From Rhizobium grahamii (lineage in GTDB: Bacteria > Pseudomonadota > Alphaproteobacteria > Rhizobiales > Rhizobiaceae), in contig NZ_CP043499.1 of assembly GCF_009498215.1 (NCBI RefSeq), forward strand, positions 992,001 through 1,056,000: a DNA stretch of 64,000 bases. The letters run 5' to 3'. Position numbers and translations under genes: made by a program. The notes under the pieces were generated by a model, which ran no database searches, was not told the DNA's origin, and saw only the letters and a program-made list of their open reading frames with translations. The number at the start of each line of letters is the position of its first letter. Position 1 is the stretch's first letter. This document shows, in pieces, positions 28,154 to 36,494 of this stretch.

Positions 28154-29224
28154 ATGAGCAAAGACAGCGAATTCCTTTGGTACATTCCAAATGACACCAG
28201 GCCGGGGCATCGTGGCGACACCGTTGTCGAAAATCACAACAGCCTCGCCACGCTGACGGAGCAGGCCCGCGCACTCGAGGAGCATGGCTGGAAAGGTGCG
28301 CTCATCGGAACGGGCTGGGGCAGACCTGATACCTTCACTGTTGCCGCGGCACTTGCGGCCAGCACGACGACGTTCGAGCCGTTGATCGCGATCCGCCCCG
28401 GCTACTGGCGACCCGCGAATTTCGCCTCGGCCGCCGCCACGCTCGACCACCTCACCGGCGGCCGCGTTCGCGTCAACATCGTCTCCGGCCTCGACAATCT
28501 CGCCGCCTATGGCGACCAGGAGGGAGACCAGGCACAGCGCTACGCCCGCACCAGGGAATTCATGCGGCTGGTCCGCAGGCTCTGGATCGATGAGAACGTT
28601 AGCTATGACGGCGAGCACTTCAGCGTCGCTGAATCGACCGTCGTGCCGCGCATTGAGGCGCGCGGCGATCGCCGCCATCCGAAACTCTATTTCGGTGGCG
28701 CCTCCGAGGCGGCCGAAAGGGTGGCTGCAACCGAGGCGGACGTCCAGCTCTTCTGGGGCGAGCCGCTCGATGGTGTCCGCGAGCGCATTGCGTGCCTGAA
28801 GGACCTGAGCCGGGAGCTCGACCGGGATCTGCCGCCGCTGGAATTCGGACTCAGGATCACCACGCTGGTGCGCGACACGACCGAGCAGGCCTGGGCCGAC
28901 GCCGAGGCGAAGGTGGCGGAGATGGCCAAGGGCAACGGCGCCGGCTGGAGCGATCACCGCAGGGCGGTCGCCGTCGGCCAGCAGCGGCTGTTCGACCTGC
29001 ATCGGGCCGGCGACGTTCTCGACGACAACCTCTACACCGCGCCCGGCAAATACGGCGGCGGCGGCGCTGGCACGACCTGGCTGGTCGGCTCGGCCGAAGA
29101 CGTCGCGAGGTCGCTGCGTAAATACGAAGATCTCGGCATCACCCATTTCGTGCTCTCGGATACGCCTTATCTCTCGGAGATTAAACGCCAAGGGAGCGAG
29201 TTGCTGCCGCTCCTGCGTGAATGA
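28154..29224 (+). CDS. SsuD-like alkanesulfonate-type FMN monooxygenase
   Basis: A 356-residue LLM-class monooxygenase of the SsuD type. It has EFLWYIPNDTRPG at the N-terminus, LIAIRPGYWRPANFASAAAT and LDHLTGGRVRVNIVSG in the barrel core, and YFGGASEAAERVAATEADVQ, all characteristic of FMNH2-dependent alkanesulfonate monooxygenases. SsuD releases sulfite from alkanesulfonates. The C-terminal TPYLSEIKRQGSELLPLL is conserved. The ribosome site before ATG 28154 is weak. It closes the plus-strand operon that starts with the binding protein at 23069. It is slightly shorter than typical SsuD (about 380). Confidence 0.86.
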   Translation: MSKDSEFLWYIPNDTRPGHRGDTVVENHNSLATLTEQARALEEHGWKGALIGTGWGRPDTFTVAAALAASTTTFEPLIAIRPGYWRPANFASAAATLDHLTGGRVRVNIVSGLDNLAAYGDQEGDQAQRYARTREFMRLVRRLWIDENVSYDGEHFSVAESTVVPRIEARGDRRHPKLYFGGASEAAERVAATEADVQLFWGEPLDGVRERIACLKDLSRELDRDLPPLEFGLRITTLVRDTTEQAWADAEAKVAEMAKGNGAGWSDHRRAVAVGQQRLFDLHRAGDVLDDNLYTAPGKYGGGGAGTTWLVGSAEDVARSLRKYEDLGITHFVLSDTPYLSEIKRQGSELLPLLRE

Positions 29225-29535
29225 GGTGTGAGTGGGAAAATGTTGAGGTGTCTCTGCGGCAATGTAGTGCATAAGGCATCCTCATCCACCCTGCCCACCT
29301 TGTTGAGTTCGCTACTCGGCGGGGTTTTCATCCTTCGCAGGCTCTGTTTGGCCCGTACAGTATCGGCGCCGCGAGAGTGGTTATCGGTTGCCAGCTGCAG
29401 AAATCCGGCATGGATGTCGCTTGGGCAGTGGTCACTCATCCGGAGATTGAATACACGCACCGGCGCGTTTGATGACGTGACTCCGCTCCACCTATATGCG
29501 ATATTACTAATATATGCTATCTAAGGGGGATGGAG
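29225..29535. other. Gene-free stretch after the sulfur region
   Basis: About 310 bp with lower GC than its surroundings. An open frame at 29228-29524 has no family features and no good ribosome site, and I do not call it. The last 40 bp are A/T-rich (ATATTACTAATATATGC around 29500-29520) and probably hold the promoter of the next gene. Confidence 0.45.
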
Positions 29536-30063
29536 ATGCGAAGGCTATATCTTGCCGCCATGGCGGCATCAGCATTTTTTCTCGGATATTACGGCTCCGC
29601 AAGTGCTGAGGACTGCTCAGCCAGTCTCACTGCGGAGTTGTTGAATCCTGCCAGCGCTAGCCGCAATTCGGAGTTGGGACAGGGGATCGCTTGCCTCGCT
29701 CAACCGATCAGCGTCGAGAGGTCCGGTGTTAACGCACCGACACCGGACGACATCGCTGCGGCAAAAAAGATCATTATTCTTGCTGGAAAAATCATTGGGA
29801 ACGGTTCTCCGGCAGCTGCCGGAAAGGGCCCCAAAGTGATTACGCCCGGTGCCCCGACCGTTGCCTCGGTTTCCGGTTCATCCTCCGGTTCCGGAGGAGC
29901 GTCACGCCAGAAAAGTGCTCGTTCCGACCAGACCATGCCACTGGCAGCCATGATCAAATGCCGGACATCAGCATTGCTGGGCGAGAAACCACCTGCATGC
30001 CAGTCCACTCATTGGAACAAGAATGAGGTGATCATGGCGAGCAAGCTCATCGGCAACGGCTGA
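29536..30063 (+). CDS. Secreted protein of unknown function with repeated IGNG ends
   Basis: Not recognised. A 175-residue protein with a clear Sec signal peptide (MRRLYLAAMAASAFFLG, cleavage after SASA). The mature part has four cysteines, a Ser/Gly-rich linker (SVSGSSSGSGGAS) and two matching segments: AKKIIILAGKIIGNG in the middle and NKNEVIMASKLIGNG at the very end. It looks like two short related modules joined by a flexible linker, to be expected in the periplasm or outside. I chose ATG 29536 because AGGGGG lies 6 bp upstream; an ATG 6 bp earlier is too close to it. Lower GC than its neighbours suggests a different origin. Confidence 0.65.
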   Translation: MRRLYLAAMAASAFFLGYYGSASAEDCSASLTAELLNPASASRNSELGQGIACLAQPISVERSGVNAPTPDDIAAAKKIIILAGKIIGNGSPAAAGKGPKVITPGAPTVASVSGSSSGSGGASRQKSARSDQTMPLAAMIKCRTSALLGEKPPACQSTHWNKNEVIMASKLIGNG

Positions 30064-30072
30064 TTTTGCAAA

Positions 30073-30100
30073 GCCGCCATTGGATCCAAGCAATGGCGGC
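30073..30100. terminator. Hairpin between convergent genes
   Basis: GCCGCCATTG-GATCCAAG-CAATGGCGGC is a perfect 10-bp stem with an 8-base loop, placed in the 41-bp gap between the secreted protein gene and the convergent permease gene. It can terminate transcription from both sides. Confidence 0.75.
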
Positions 30101-30104
30101 CTCG

Positions 30105-30926
30105 CTAGCCCTTCACCGCGCCGGCAGTCATCGAGCCGGAAATCTGCCGATACATCAGAAGCCCAAGCAGGGCGGGAGGAAGCGCGCCGAGCGCCATCAC
30201 TGCCGACGCGACGCCCCACTGCACGCCGCCGCCGCTGGCGGCGAAGAAGAAGGAGGCGCCGACTGTCATGGGCACCGCTTTGTTGGTGGTCAGCATCAGG
30301 CCGAACAGGAACTCGTTCCATGCGGTGATGAAGCCGAAGATGAACGCCGTGATGAGCGCCGGGCGGATAACGGGCGTGATGACGCGAACCATCGCCTGGA
30401 AGGATGATGCACCGTCGATCCGCGCCGCCTCGTCGAGTTCGAGCGGCACGTCATTGATCGCGTTGACCAGCATGACGAGGGCGAGCGGGATATTGACGAT
30501 CGTCAGGATCAGTCCCAGGCCAATCTGCGTGTCGAGCAGTCCGAGCCATTGATACATCATGTAGAGCGGGATCGCGAAGATGATGAGCGGCACGGCTCGC
30601 AGGTTGATGACCAGCGGCAACATCACCCGTCGGCCGACATCGCTTCTTGCGATGGCGTAGGCCGCCGGCAGGCAGAGCAGGATTGCAAGCCCGGTGCCGA
30701 GCACAGCCGCAATCGTGCTGTTCAGCAGGTAGGAATAGATATTGAAACGATCCGTCTGGGTCAGCACGCGCGCATAGTTGGCGAGCGTCGGCTGGTTGAT
30801 CCACAGGCCGGCATTGCTGGACAGCTCCCGTGCGCTCTTGAACGAGGTGACGAGCGTGACGATGATCGGAAAGTTCATCGCAAGCGCGGCGATCGCAAAG
30901 ACGATCCAACGAAGTGCGTTGATCAT
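30105..30926 (-). CDS. Carbohydrate ABC transporter permease, MalG type
   Basis: A 273-residue inner-membrane permease beginning MINALRWIVFAIAALAMNFP. Later marks are the EAA loop ELDEAARIDGASSFQAMVRV and a C-terminal FGFITAWNEFLFGLMLT. The ATG at 30926 has GGAGGAAG upstream and overlaps the stop of the first permease gene (ATGA); longer frames upstream are shadow sequence. It is the last gene of the operon that starts with gntR at 35557. It needs an ATPase from elsewhere, the nearest being at 38263. Confidence 0.9.
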   Translation of the reverse strand: MINALRWIVFAIAALAMNFPIIVTLVTSFKSARELSSNAGLWINQPTLANYARVLTQTDRFNIYSYLLNSTIAAVLGTGLAILLCLPAAYAIARSDVGRRVMLPLVINLRAVPLIIFAIPLYMMYQWLGLLDTQIGLGLILTIVNIPLALVMLVNAINDVPLELDEAARIDGASSFQAMVRVITPVIRPALITAFIFGFITAWNEFLFGLMLTTNKAVPMTVGASFFFAASGGGVQWGVASAVMALGALPPALLGLLMYRQISGSMTAGAVKG

Positions 30927-31795
30927 GCTGCCTTCCTCCTGCGACCGGCCAGCCAGTTCAACCCGTAGAGCACCGCGAGGGAGGCAATGAACAGCACGAC
31001 CGAGGCCGCAACCGCCTTGCCGATCAACCCGTCCTTGAAGAAGGCCTGGTAGATGTAGATGGACAGCGATGTCGTCGAGCCGCCAGCGCCGCTGCCGGTC
31101 AGCGCATAGACGTTGTCGAACACACGGAAGCCGTCGATGAAGCGGATGAAGAAGGCAATGACCAGCGTCGGCGTCATTAGCGGCAGGTCTATTAGCCACA
31201 GAATGCGCCAGGCCGAGGCGCCATCGAGCGAGGCCGCCTCACGGACATCGAGCGGAATTGCCGAATAGGCGACATAAAAGAGCAGGAAGGCGAACGGCGT
31301 CCACTGCAGCGTCTCGACGACAAGGAGCGTTTTGAAGGCGTTGTTGACGTCGAGGAAGGCCGGGCTGTCGCCAAACCAGAGGAAAAGATAGTAGGGAACG
31401 GGCCCGGCGAACTCGTGCAGCACGAGCCGGTACATCAGACCGATCATCGCCGGCGCGACCATCAGCGGCAGCATCAGCGGCGCCATCAGGACCGAGCGCT
31501 TCGCAAGCAGCGGCGCCAGGAAAATCGCGAGAAACAGCCCGATCCCGCACTCCGCGATCGCCGTAATCAGGCCGAACGTGAAGGAGAAGGACGTTGCCTT
31601 CCAGAAGGAGCGGTCCTGCAATACGGCGAGATAGTTGCCGAAGCCGGTGATCGTCGGGCTGCGCAGGTTCTGGAAACCGACGGTCGAGATCGAATAGATC
31701 AGGTTAACGAGGGCCGGAAAGCCCAGGAAGAGCAGCAGGAAGCCGATAAGCGGCACCAGATAAGCCCTGCCTTCTGCACGTGATACGATAGCCAT
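30923..31795 (-). CDS. Carbohydrate ABC transporter permease, MalF type
   Basis: A 290-residue permease with first span YLVPLIGFLLLFLGFPALVN, the EAA loop DVREAASLDGASAWRILWLI and closing spans before a basic tail GRRRKAA. I start at ATG 31795, because the longer alternative at 31837 would place its start codon inside a strong mRNA hairpin right after the binding protein gene. It pairs with the MalG-type permease that overlaps it by 4 bp. Substrate probably a sugar or amino sugar, by operon context. Confidence 0.9.
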   Translation of the reverse strand: MAIVSRAEGRAYLVPLIGFLLLFLGFPALVNLIYSISTVGFQNLRSPTITGFGNYLAVLQDRSFWKATSFSFTFGLITAIAECGIGLFLAIFLAPLLAKRSVLMAPLMLPLMVAPAMIGLMYRLVLHEFAGPVPYYLFLWFGDSPAFLDVNNAFKTLLVVETLQWTPFAFLLFYVAYSAIPLDVREAASLDGASAWRILWLIDLPLMTPTLVIAFFIRFIDGFRVFDNVYALTGSGAGGSTTSLSIYIYQAFFKDGLIGKAVAASVVLFIASLAVLYGLNWLAGRRRKAA

Positions 31796-31814
31796 TTCGG
31801 TCCGCCGGATGGAG

Positions 31815-31839
31815 GGATGCCGGGCTTGGCCCGACATCC
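31815..31839 (-). other. mRNA hairpin between binding protein and permease genes
   Basis: GGATGCCGGGC-TTG-GCCCGACATCC gives an 11-bp stem with one mismatch, directly after the binding protein stop codon. Such hairpins in ABC operons commonly protect the binding protein message or reduce read-through, so that the binding protein is made in excess over the permeases. Confidence 0.6.
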
Positions 31840-31848
31840 GGATCGAGG

Positions 31849-33177
31849 TTACTTCTTGAGGAGATCCTGCATACCGGTCTTGGTATGAGCAAGAGCGTCC
31901 TCAAGGCTCTGTTGGCCCGACCAGTAGCCGGTGAACTCCTTGGCCTGCAACTCGTAGACAGAGAGCGCATTGGCCGACGTTGCGCCGTTCATGACGTAGC
32001 CGTACTTACTGGCGAATTCGCCAAGCTTGACGAGATCGGGGCGTTCCGACGCGATCTTCGCCACGATATCGGGCATCAGGGCCGGCGAACCGCCGCCGCG
32101 CGCGTAAGTCAGGGCCGCATCCTCGGTTGCCAACCATTTCAGGAACTTGATGGCCCCTTCCTTGTTCTTGGCATTCTTGTTGAGGCCGAGACCAAGGCCG
32201 TGAATGTGGTCGGCGCGACCGTTCGGACCGGCCGGCGGTGCGACGATGCCCGTTACATCAGCCACGGCCGGCGACTTGTCGGCGCTGGTGAGGTCGGCGG
32301 CTGCGGCATTCCACTGCAGAGCCGTTGCAGCCTGGCCGGCGGCGAAGGCGGCATTGGTTTCAGGATATTCGTAGCTCAGCGAATCCTTTGGCGAGGCACC
32401 GGCATCGTAGAGGGTCTTGTAGAGCTGCAAGCCGGTCTTGTAGGCGTCCGAATCGACGGTGACGTTGCCGCTGTCGTCCATCCAGTTTGCGCCATAGGAG
32501 CGCGGCAGCGACTGGAACACCATCATGTTGAACAGCAGGTTCTTCATCTGCAGCACTGTGCCGTAGCGAACCGGGCTATCCGGATTGGCCTGCTTGGAGA
32601 AATAGAGCGCAGTTGCCGCCCAGTCGTCCCAGGTCCAGCTGTCGGGATCCTTCGGCTGCAGATCCTTGCCGAGCACCTTCTTGGCAAGCTCGGAATAGGT
32701 CTTCTTCGCCGCATCGTCCTTCAGCAGGGCGTCGATCAGGTCCTTGCGATAATACATGAAATGCAGCGACAGATCCGTCGGCACGCCATACTGCTTGCCG
32801 TCGAACTGCATGGTCTTCAGGACGGAATCGCCGAAGACCTTCGCGGCGTCGGGTCCAAGATCCACGGGTTCCATGTAAGGCGCGTAACGGCCAATGGTGT
32901 AGGTGGCGACGAGATTGATGTCGAACGCGTCCGATCCGGCCGCCATGTCAGCCTGCAGCTTGTCGTAGAAGCCGTCGCGGTTGAAGAACAGAAGCTCGAC
33001 CTTGTCGGCGTCGGACGCGGACTTGTTGTAGGTTTCTACGGTCGCGCGAAGGGCGGTCTCTTCCGATCCGCCCGGCCAGCCCAGCACGGTGACGGTGGCA
33101 TTGGCGAGGCCCGGCAGAGCCGCGCTTGAAAGAAGCGTGGCGAGAGCCGGAGCGATTATCTTTTGCAGTTTCATCAT
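31849..33177 (-). CDS. Carbohydrate ABC transporter solute-binding protein, family 1
   Basis: A 442-residue periplasmic binding protein with a Sec leader (KLQKIIAPALATLLSSAALP, cleavage near LANA). GWPGGSEETALRATVETYNK, FFNRDGFYDKLQADMAAGSD and WNAAAADLTSADKSP are consistent with SBP family 1 sugar binders. Start: two adjacent ATGs; AGGGA lies 3 bp before the first and 6 bp before the second, so translation may start at 33174. It follows the NanE/NanK fusion by 39 bp, pointing to an N-acetylated amino sugar, sialic acid derivative or glycoside as ligand. Confidence 0.88.
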   Translation of the reverse strand: MMKLQKIIAPALATLLSSAALPGLANATVTVLGWPGGSEETALRATVETYNKSASDADKVELLFFNRDGFYDKLQADMAAGSDAFDINLVATYTIGRYAPYMEPVDLGPDAAKVFGDSVLKTMQFDGKQYGVPTDLSLHFMYYRKDLIDALLKDDAAKKTYSELAKKVLGKDLQPKDPDSWTWDDWAATALYFSKQANPDSPVRYGTVLQMKNLLFNMMVFQSLPRSYGANWMDDSGNVTVDSDAYKTGLQLYKTLYDAGASPKDSLSYEYPETNAAFAAGQAATALQWNAAAADLTSADKSPAVADVTGIVAPPAGPNGRADHIHGLGLGLNKNAKNKEGAIKFLKWLATEDAALTYARGGGSPALMPDIVAKIASERPDLVKLGEFASKYGYVMNGATSANALSVYELQAKEFTGYWSGQQSLEDALAHTKTGMQDLLKK

Positions 33178-33216
33178 TGTTCCCTTTCTTTCTTTGGTTG
33201 CTTATCTGATCGATTT

Positions 33217-34761
33217 CTAACGATGCTGCCGCGCCAGGTCCGCAGCGCCGATTATGCCCGCGCGGCTGCCCAGTTCCGCCGCGACGAGGTGAGGCGTGAT
33301 CCGGGCGTTGAGGCCGCCGATCTTCCCACGCACGAGGTCGAGATAGCCGGGCGCGAGGCCGATGCCGCCGCCGATGACGATGCGTTGGGGATCGAGCATC
33401 AGCTTGATGTCGCGGCAAAGGAGCGCGACTTGCGCCGCCGACTGTTCGACGATCGTCTTTGCCCATGCGGACCCGGCCGCCGCTTCGGCAAAGACCGTCA
33501 CCGCATCGACAGCGTGGCCGGCGTCCCTTGCCTGCTGTGCGATCCAGAGACCCGAGGTCAGATCCTCGAGCGGGGCCGCGCCATGCGAGGCGCTTCGGGT
33601 CAGGCCGAAATGGCCGGCGAGACCGGAGGCAAGCTTGCCGTTGATGACGATACCGCCGCCGATCCCCGTCGAGATCGTCAGGAAGACGATGTCTTCCCTG
33701 CGGCCGGCGCCGAACCGGTGTTCGCCCCAGGCTGCTGCCTGGGCGTCGTTGACGGCGAAGGCTGGTGCGCCAAGGCGCGCGGTTGCGCGCTCGATCAGCG
33801 GATAACTGTCGGGAATGCCAAGCGTCGCCGGATTGAGAGCGGACCAGCAGCCATTTTCCACGAAACCAGTGACGGCAATGCCTGCGCGAGCAAACCCGCC
33901 GCTCCACCCGCTGATCTCCGCTGCGATGGCATCCAGCCAGGCGTCGGGCCCTTCCTCGCGCTGCGTTCGCACAATGCGCTCATCGATGACCTTGTCACCC
34001 TGGACCAGCGCCACCATCGTCTTCGTGCCGCCGATGTCGATGGCGAGTACGGGCTTGTCGGCGTCCTCACGCTGCGAGAACGCGGCACTGACGGCCTCGT
34101 GAAACCACGTCGTCGCGTGTTCGGTGCGTGTAATTGCCGAGCCGACGACGACGGCGAAGGCGCCGGCGGACGCCGCTTCGGCCGCCTGCTCCGGCGTGCG
34201 GATGCGGCCTTCGGCGATGACGTGGGGTGTCAGCGTCCGCATTGCCGCAATCAGGGCGATATCCGGATCGACCGGCTCAGGCCCGCCGACATAACCCGAG
34301 AGCGTGGTTCCGACAAAATCGACACCCTCCGCCAGCGCCCGCTTGGCGTCCTCGAACGAGGAGCAGTCGGCCATCGTCAGCTTGCCCTTGGCCTTTGCCG
34401 CAGCGACAAGCGCGCTGAAGGCTGCCGGGCGGACACGATCGGTGGCGTCGAAGGCGATGATATCGGCACCGGCATCGGCAAGATCTTCGACATCGGCGAT
34501 GAAGGGTGTGATGCGAACCGGGCTGTCATCCAGATCGCGCTTGACGATCCCGATGATTGGAACAGCCACATGCGGGCGGGCCGCCTTCACGTAAGCAACG
34601 GATTCGATCCGCACCGCCGCAGCACCTGCCGCCGCGGCGGCATTGGCGAAGCCGATGACGAACGCGGCATCATCCATCGGACCATCGGGAACCGGCTGGC
34701 AGGAAACGATGAGGGCGTTCTTCAGGTCTTCGTGCGTCACGGGATGCTCCATTTCGGGCAT
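33217..34761 (-). CDS. NanE-NanK fusion: ManNAc-6-phosphate epimerase and ROK sugar kinase
   Basis: A 514-residue two-domain protein. Residues 1-225 are NanE-like, with VSCQPVPDGPMDD near the N-terminus, the lysine motif IGIVKRD (residues 70-76) and AEGRIRTPEQA. Residues 235-514 are a ROK kinase with phosphate motif AIDIGGTKT (240-248) and LTISTGIGGGIVINGKLA. The usual ROK zinc cluster CxCGxxGC is absent; that place reads GHFGLTRSASHG. Together they would phosphorylate N-acetylmannosamine and epimerize it to GlcNAc-6-phosphate in sialic-acid catabolism. The start is uncertain between 34761 and 34752; neither has a strong ribosome site. It lies between gntR and the binding protein gene. Confidence 0.85.
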   Translation of the reverse strand: MPEMEHPVTHEDLKNALIVSCQPVPDGPMDDAAFVIGFANAAAAAGAAAVRIESVAYVKAARPHVAVPIIGIVKRDLDDSPVRITPFIADVEDLADAGADIIAFDATDRVRPAAFSALVAAAKAKGKLTMADCSSFEDAKRALAEGVDFVGTTLSGYVGGPEPVDPDIALIAAMRTLTPHVIAEGRIRTPEQAAEAASAGAFAVVVGSAITRTEHATTWFHEAVSAAFSQREDADKPVLAIDIGGTKTMVALVQGDKVIDERIVRTQREEGPDAWLDAIAAEISGWSGGFARAGIAVTGFVENGCWSALNPATLGIPDSYPLIERATARLGAPAFAVNDAQAAAWGEHRFGAGRREDIVFLTISTGIGGGIVINGKLASGLAGHFGLTRSASHGAAPLEDLTSGLWIAQQARDAGHAVDAVTVFAEAAAGSAWAKTIVEQSAAQVALLCRDIKLMLDPQRIVIGGGIGLAPGYLDLVRGKIGGLNARITPHLVAAELGSRAGIIGAADLARQHR

Positions 34762-34775
34762 CACGATAATTGGAA

Positions 34776-34809
34776 AATACCAGATGGCAACCAGTTTATG
34801 ACTGGTATT
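34776..34809. promoter_or_regulatory. Cluster of CTGGT half-sites, candidate GntR operator
   Basis: Between gntR and the NanE/NanK gene the sequence holds AATACCAG (34776-34783), ACCAGT (34790-34795) and ACTGGTATT (34801-34809): an outer inverted repeat AATACCAG/CTGGTATT and an inner one ACCAGT-TTATG-ACTGGT. The same ACTGGTATTATC string recurs upstream of gntR at 35598. This is the likely binding region for the adjacent HutC-type GntR regulator. Confidence 0.6.
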
Positions 34810-35557
34810 ATCTTCGGAGTTCGAAGACGAAATCGAAGACGTCGCCCTTGTATCGGGTCTCGCACAATTCGACGATCTGCCCATCTCCCAGGAAGCAGCG
34901 GCGTTCCGTCACGAGAAGTGGCGCTCCGGCTTCGCAGTGAAGATGGGTCGCATCGTCGGCGGTTGCCGGCCGCGAGCGCATGCGCTGAACCGCCCGCTCG
35001 GGCAGGAAGCCACGAGCTTGCAGCGCCTCGTAAAGCGATTGGTCGACCAGGTGCGGCGACGGCAGGAAGCGGACCGGAACCACCGAGGTCTCCACCGCAA
35101 TCGGAAGCGAATTGGCAGTCCGGATGCGCTTGATCCTGACGACATTTGCGTCTCCGGCGATCCCAAGCGCCATCATTTCAGTCGATGATGCGCGGGTAAT
35201 CTGCCTCGATATCCAAATACACCCAGGCACTTGGCCCCGGGCGCGGATATCCTCGGAGAAGCTGGTCAGGGTCGCCAGAGACTTTTCGACGCGCGATCCG
35301 ATCTCGGTCTTGAAGCCGTGGCGACGGCTGAGCAACCCTTCTTCCTCCAGCAACGACAGCGCCTTGCGGACGGTGACGCGCGACAGGGAAAGAGAAGACG
35401 CAATCACCCGCTCACCCGGCAGCACACTGCCCGACTGGAACGTCTGCGTCTGGATCGCTTTCTCGATGGCGAGCTTCAACCGCTTGTAGAGGGGTATATT
35501 CCCCGGGATCTGATCAAGTGATTTCTCGATCGCATCGATCACCTGGTTCTGAGCCAT
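34808..35557 (-). CDS. GntR-family regulator, HutC/YvoA subfamily
   Basis: A 249-residue regulator with an N-terminal winged helix-turn-helix (PLYKRLKLAIEKAIQ, LPGERVIASSLSLSRVTVRK) and a C-terminal UTRA ligand-binding domain (ETSVVPVRFLPSPHLVDQSL, CETRYKGDVFDF). Members often sense amino-sugar phosphates. The ATG at 35557 (MAQNQVIDAIEKS) is preferred over a TTG 12 bp earlier. It heads the minus-strand operon with the NanE/NanK fusion, binding protein and permeases. CTGGT repeats on both sides suggest autoregulation and local control. Confidence 0.87.
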   Translation of the reverse strand: MAQNQVIDAIEKSLDQIPGNIPLYKRLKLAIEKAIQTQTFQSGSVLPGERVIASSLSLSRVTVRKALSLLEEEGLLSRRHGFKTEIGSRVEKSLATLTSFSEDIRARGQVPGCIWISRQITRASSTEMMALGIAGDANVVRIKRIRTANSLPIAVETSVVPVRFLPSPHLVDQSLYEALQARGFLPERAVQRMRSRPATADDATHLHCEAGAPLLVTERRCFLGDGQIVELCETRYKGDVFDFVFELRR

Positions 35558-35982
35558 AAAATTCGCCAACGCCCGTTAAAAAAATCGGTTGGACATATAC
35601 TGGTATTATCGGTCGGTGACAATTGGGACTTGATGGAGCCCGCCTTAGAGAAAGCGGGAAGCTCTTCTGCCGTCGGGGAAACGGCCGACGGATGCAACGG
35701 CTCTAAAGTGAACTCAGGCGTAAGGAAGCAGAAGGAGCGCTACAGCCGAGGGAGTTGTTTTCGAAGTTATGCGCCAGATCGTCGAAGGCCGACCGCGCCG
35801 AGGCACACTGCTAAGTCCCGCGAGAGCGCCGCGCATGGAAACTCAAGTACGTTCAAGTATGCGATGAAATGGCTCTGGCGCCCTGGATCGTATAGCGGCT
35901 TCACAGCTCAAACACGATCCAGGTCACACCTTACACCCGCTTCCGGCGTCTCGACACTGTGCCTGCCTGTAGGCCTGCCAGC
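35558..35982. other. Gene-free stretch with a spaced inverted repeat
   Basis: About 425 bp between gntR and the acetyltransferase gene. The gntR promoter must lie at its left end. Apart from the 35598 element I see one inverted repeat, CCTGGATCGT at 35882-35891 and ACGATCCAGG at 35914-35923, 22 bp apart. Open frames here show no protein family signs. Confidence 0.45.
35598..35609. promoter_or_regulatory. CTGGTATT element upstream of gntR
   Basis: ACTGGTATTATC, preceded by AT to give ATAC-TG-GTAT symmetry, lies 41 bp upstream of the gntR start. It is identical to the 12-mer at 34801-34812. A likely operator for autoregulation. Confidence 0.5.
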
Positions 35983-36477
35983 TTAGTCGGAGACCTCATT
36001 CGGCTGCGCCTGTGGCAGCATACCGCGGTAGATGCCAGGCACCGACCCTTCGATCGGAATGGCGCCAACGCTTCTGCGATAGAATTCCATCGGGCCTGCT
36101 CCGCCGATCACGCCATACGGGTATCCCTGCGCATACATGTCCAGGAGCGTTTCCAGCAGCAGGGCATGGCCGACGCCCTTCCCTCGTGCCGCCTCATCGA
36201 CGCCGGTCGGGCCGAAGAAGCCCTTCGCGGTCGCGTCATGGCAGGCAAAGCCGATCAGCCGTTCGTCCTTGATCGCAATGAAACACGTTGTCGGCTGGCG
36301 CATTGTCGCGGCGGTCGCTTCAGCCGCCCACCCTGCCCCGAAACGCGGCTCGATCCACGACGTCAGCACCGGCAGTTCCGGCGGCAGCACGCGCCTGATC
36401 ACGACGCCTTGGCTTACCATGCGGCTATCCAGTGCCGGATCACGTTTCAGCTCGTAGAGCTTGACCAGCATGTCCAT
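35983..36477 (-). CDS. GNAT-family N-acetyltransferase
   Basis: A 164-residue acetyltransferase with FIAIKDERLIGFACHDAT, then the acetyl-CoA binding segment GVDEAARGKGVGHALLLE and a C-terminal PMEFYRRSVGAIPIEGS. The start is an ATG with AAAGGA upstream; a second ATG follows two codons later. It is 17 bp after the MalG-type permease gene, so it ends the second sugar-transport operon. It might acetylate the imported amino sugar, but GNAT enzymes have many substrates and none can be named. Confidence 0.83.
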   Translation of the reverse strand: MDMLVKLYELKRDPALDSRMVSQGVVIRRVLPPELPVLTSWIEPRFGAGWAAEATAATMRQPTTCFIAIKDERLIGFACHDATAKGFFGPTGVDEAARGKGVGHALLLETLLDMYAQGYPYGVIGGAGPMEFYRRSVGAIPIEGSVPGIYRGMLPQAQPNEVSD

Positions 36478-36494
36478 GTTTTTTCCTTTCTATG

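Noticed and set aside
29228..29524. 98-residue open frame after the SsuD-like gene
   Set aside because: No ribosome site, no family signs and composition like non-coding DNA; treated as intergenic.
35630..35986. 118-residue open frame in the gntR upstream region
   Set aside because: Arg/Ser-rich sequence without motifs; it overlaps regulatory DNA and the spaced inverted repeat.
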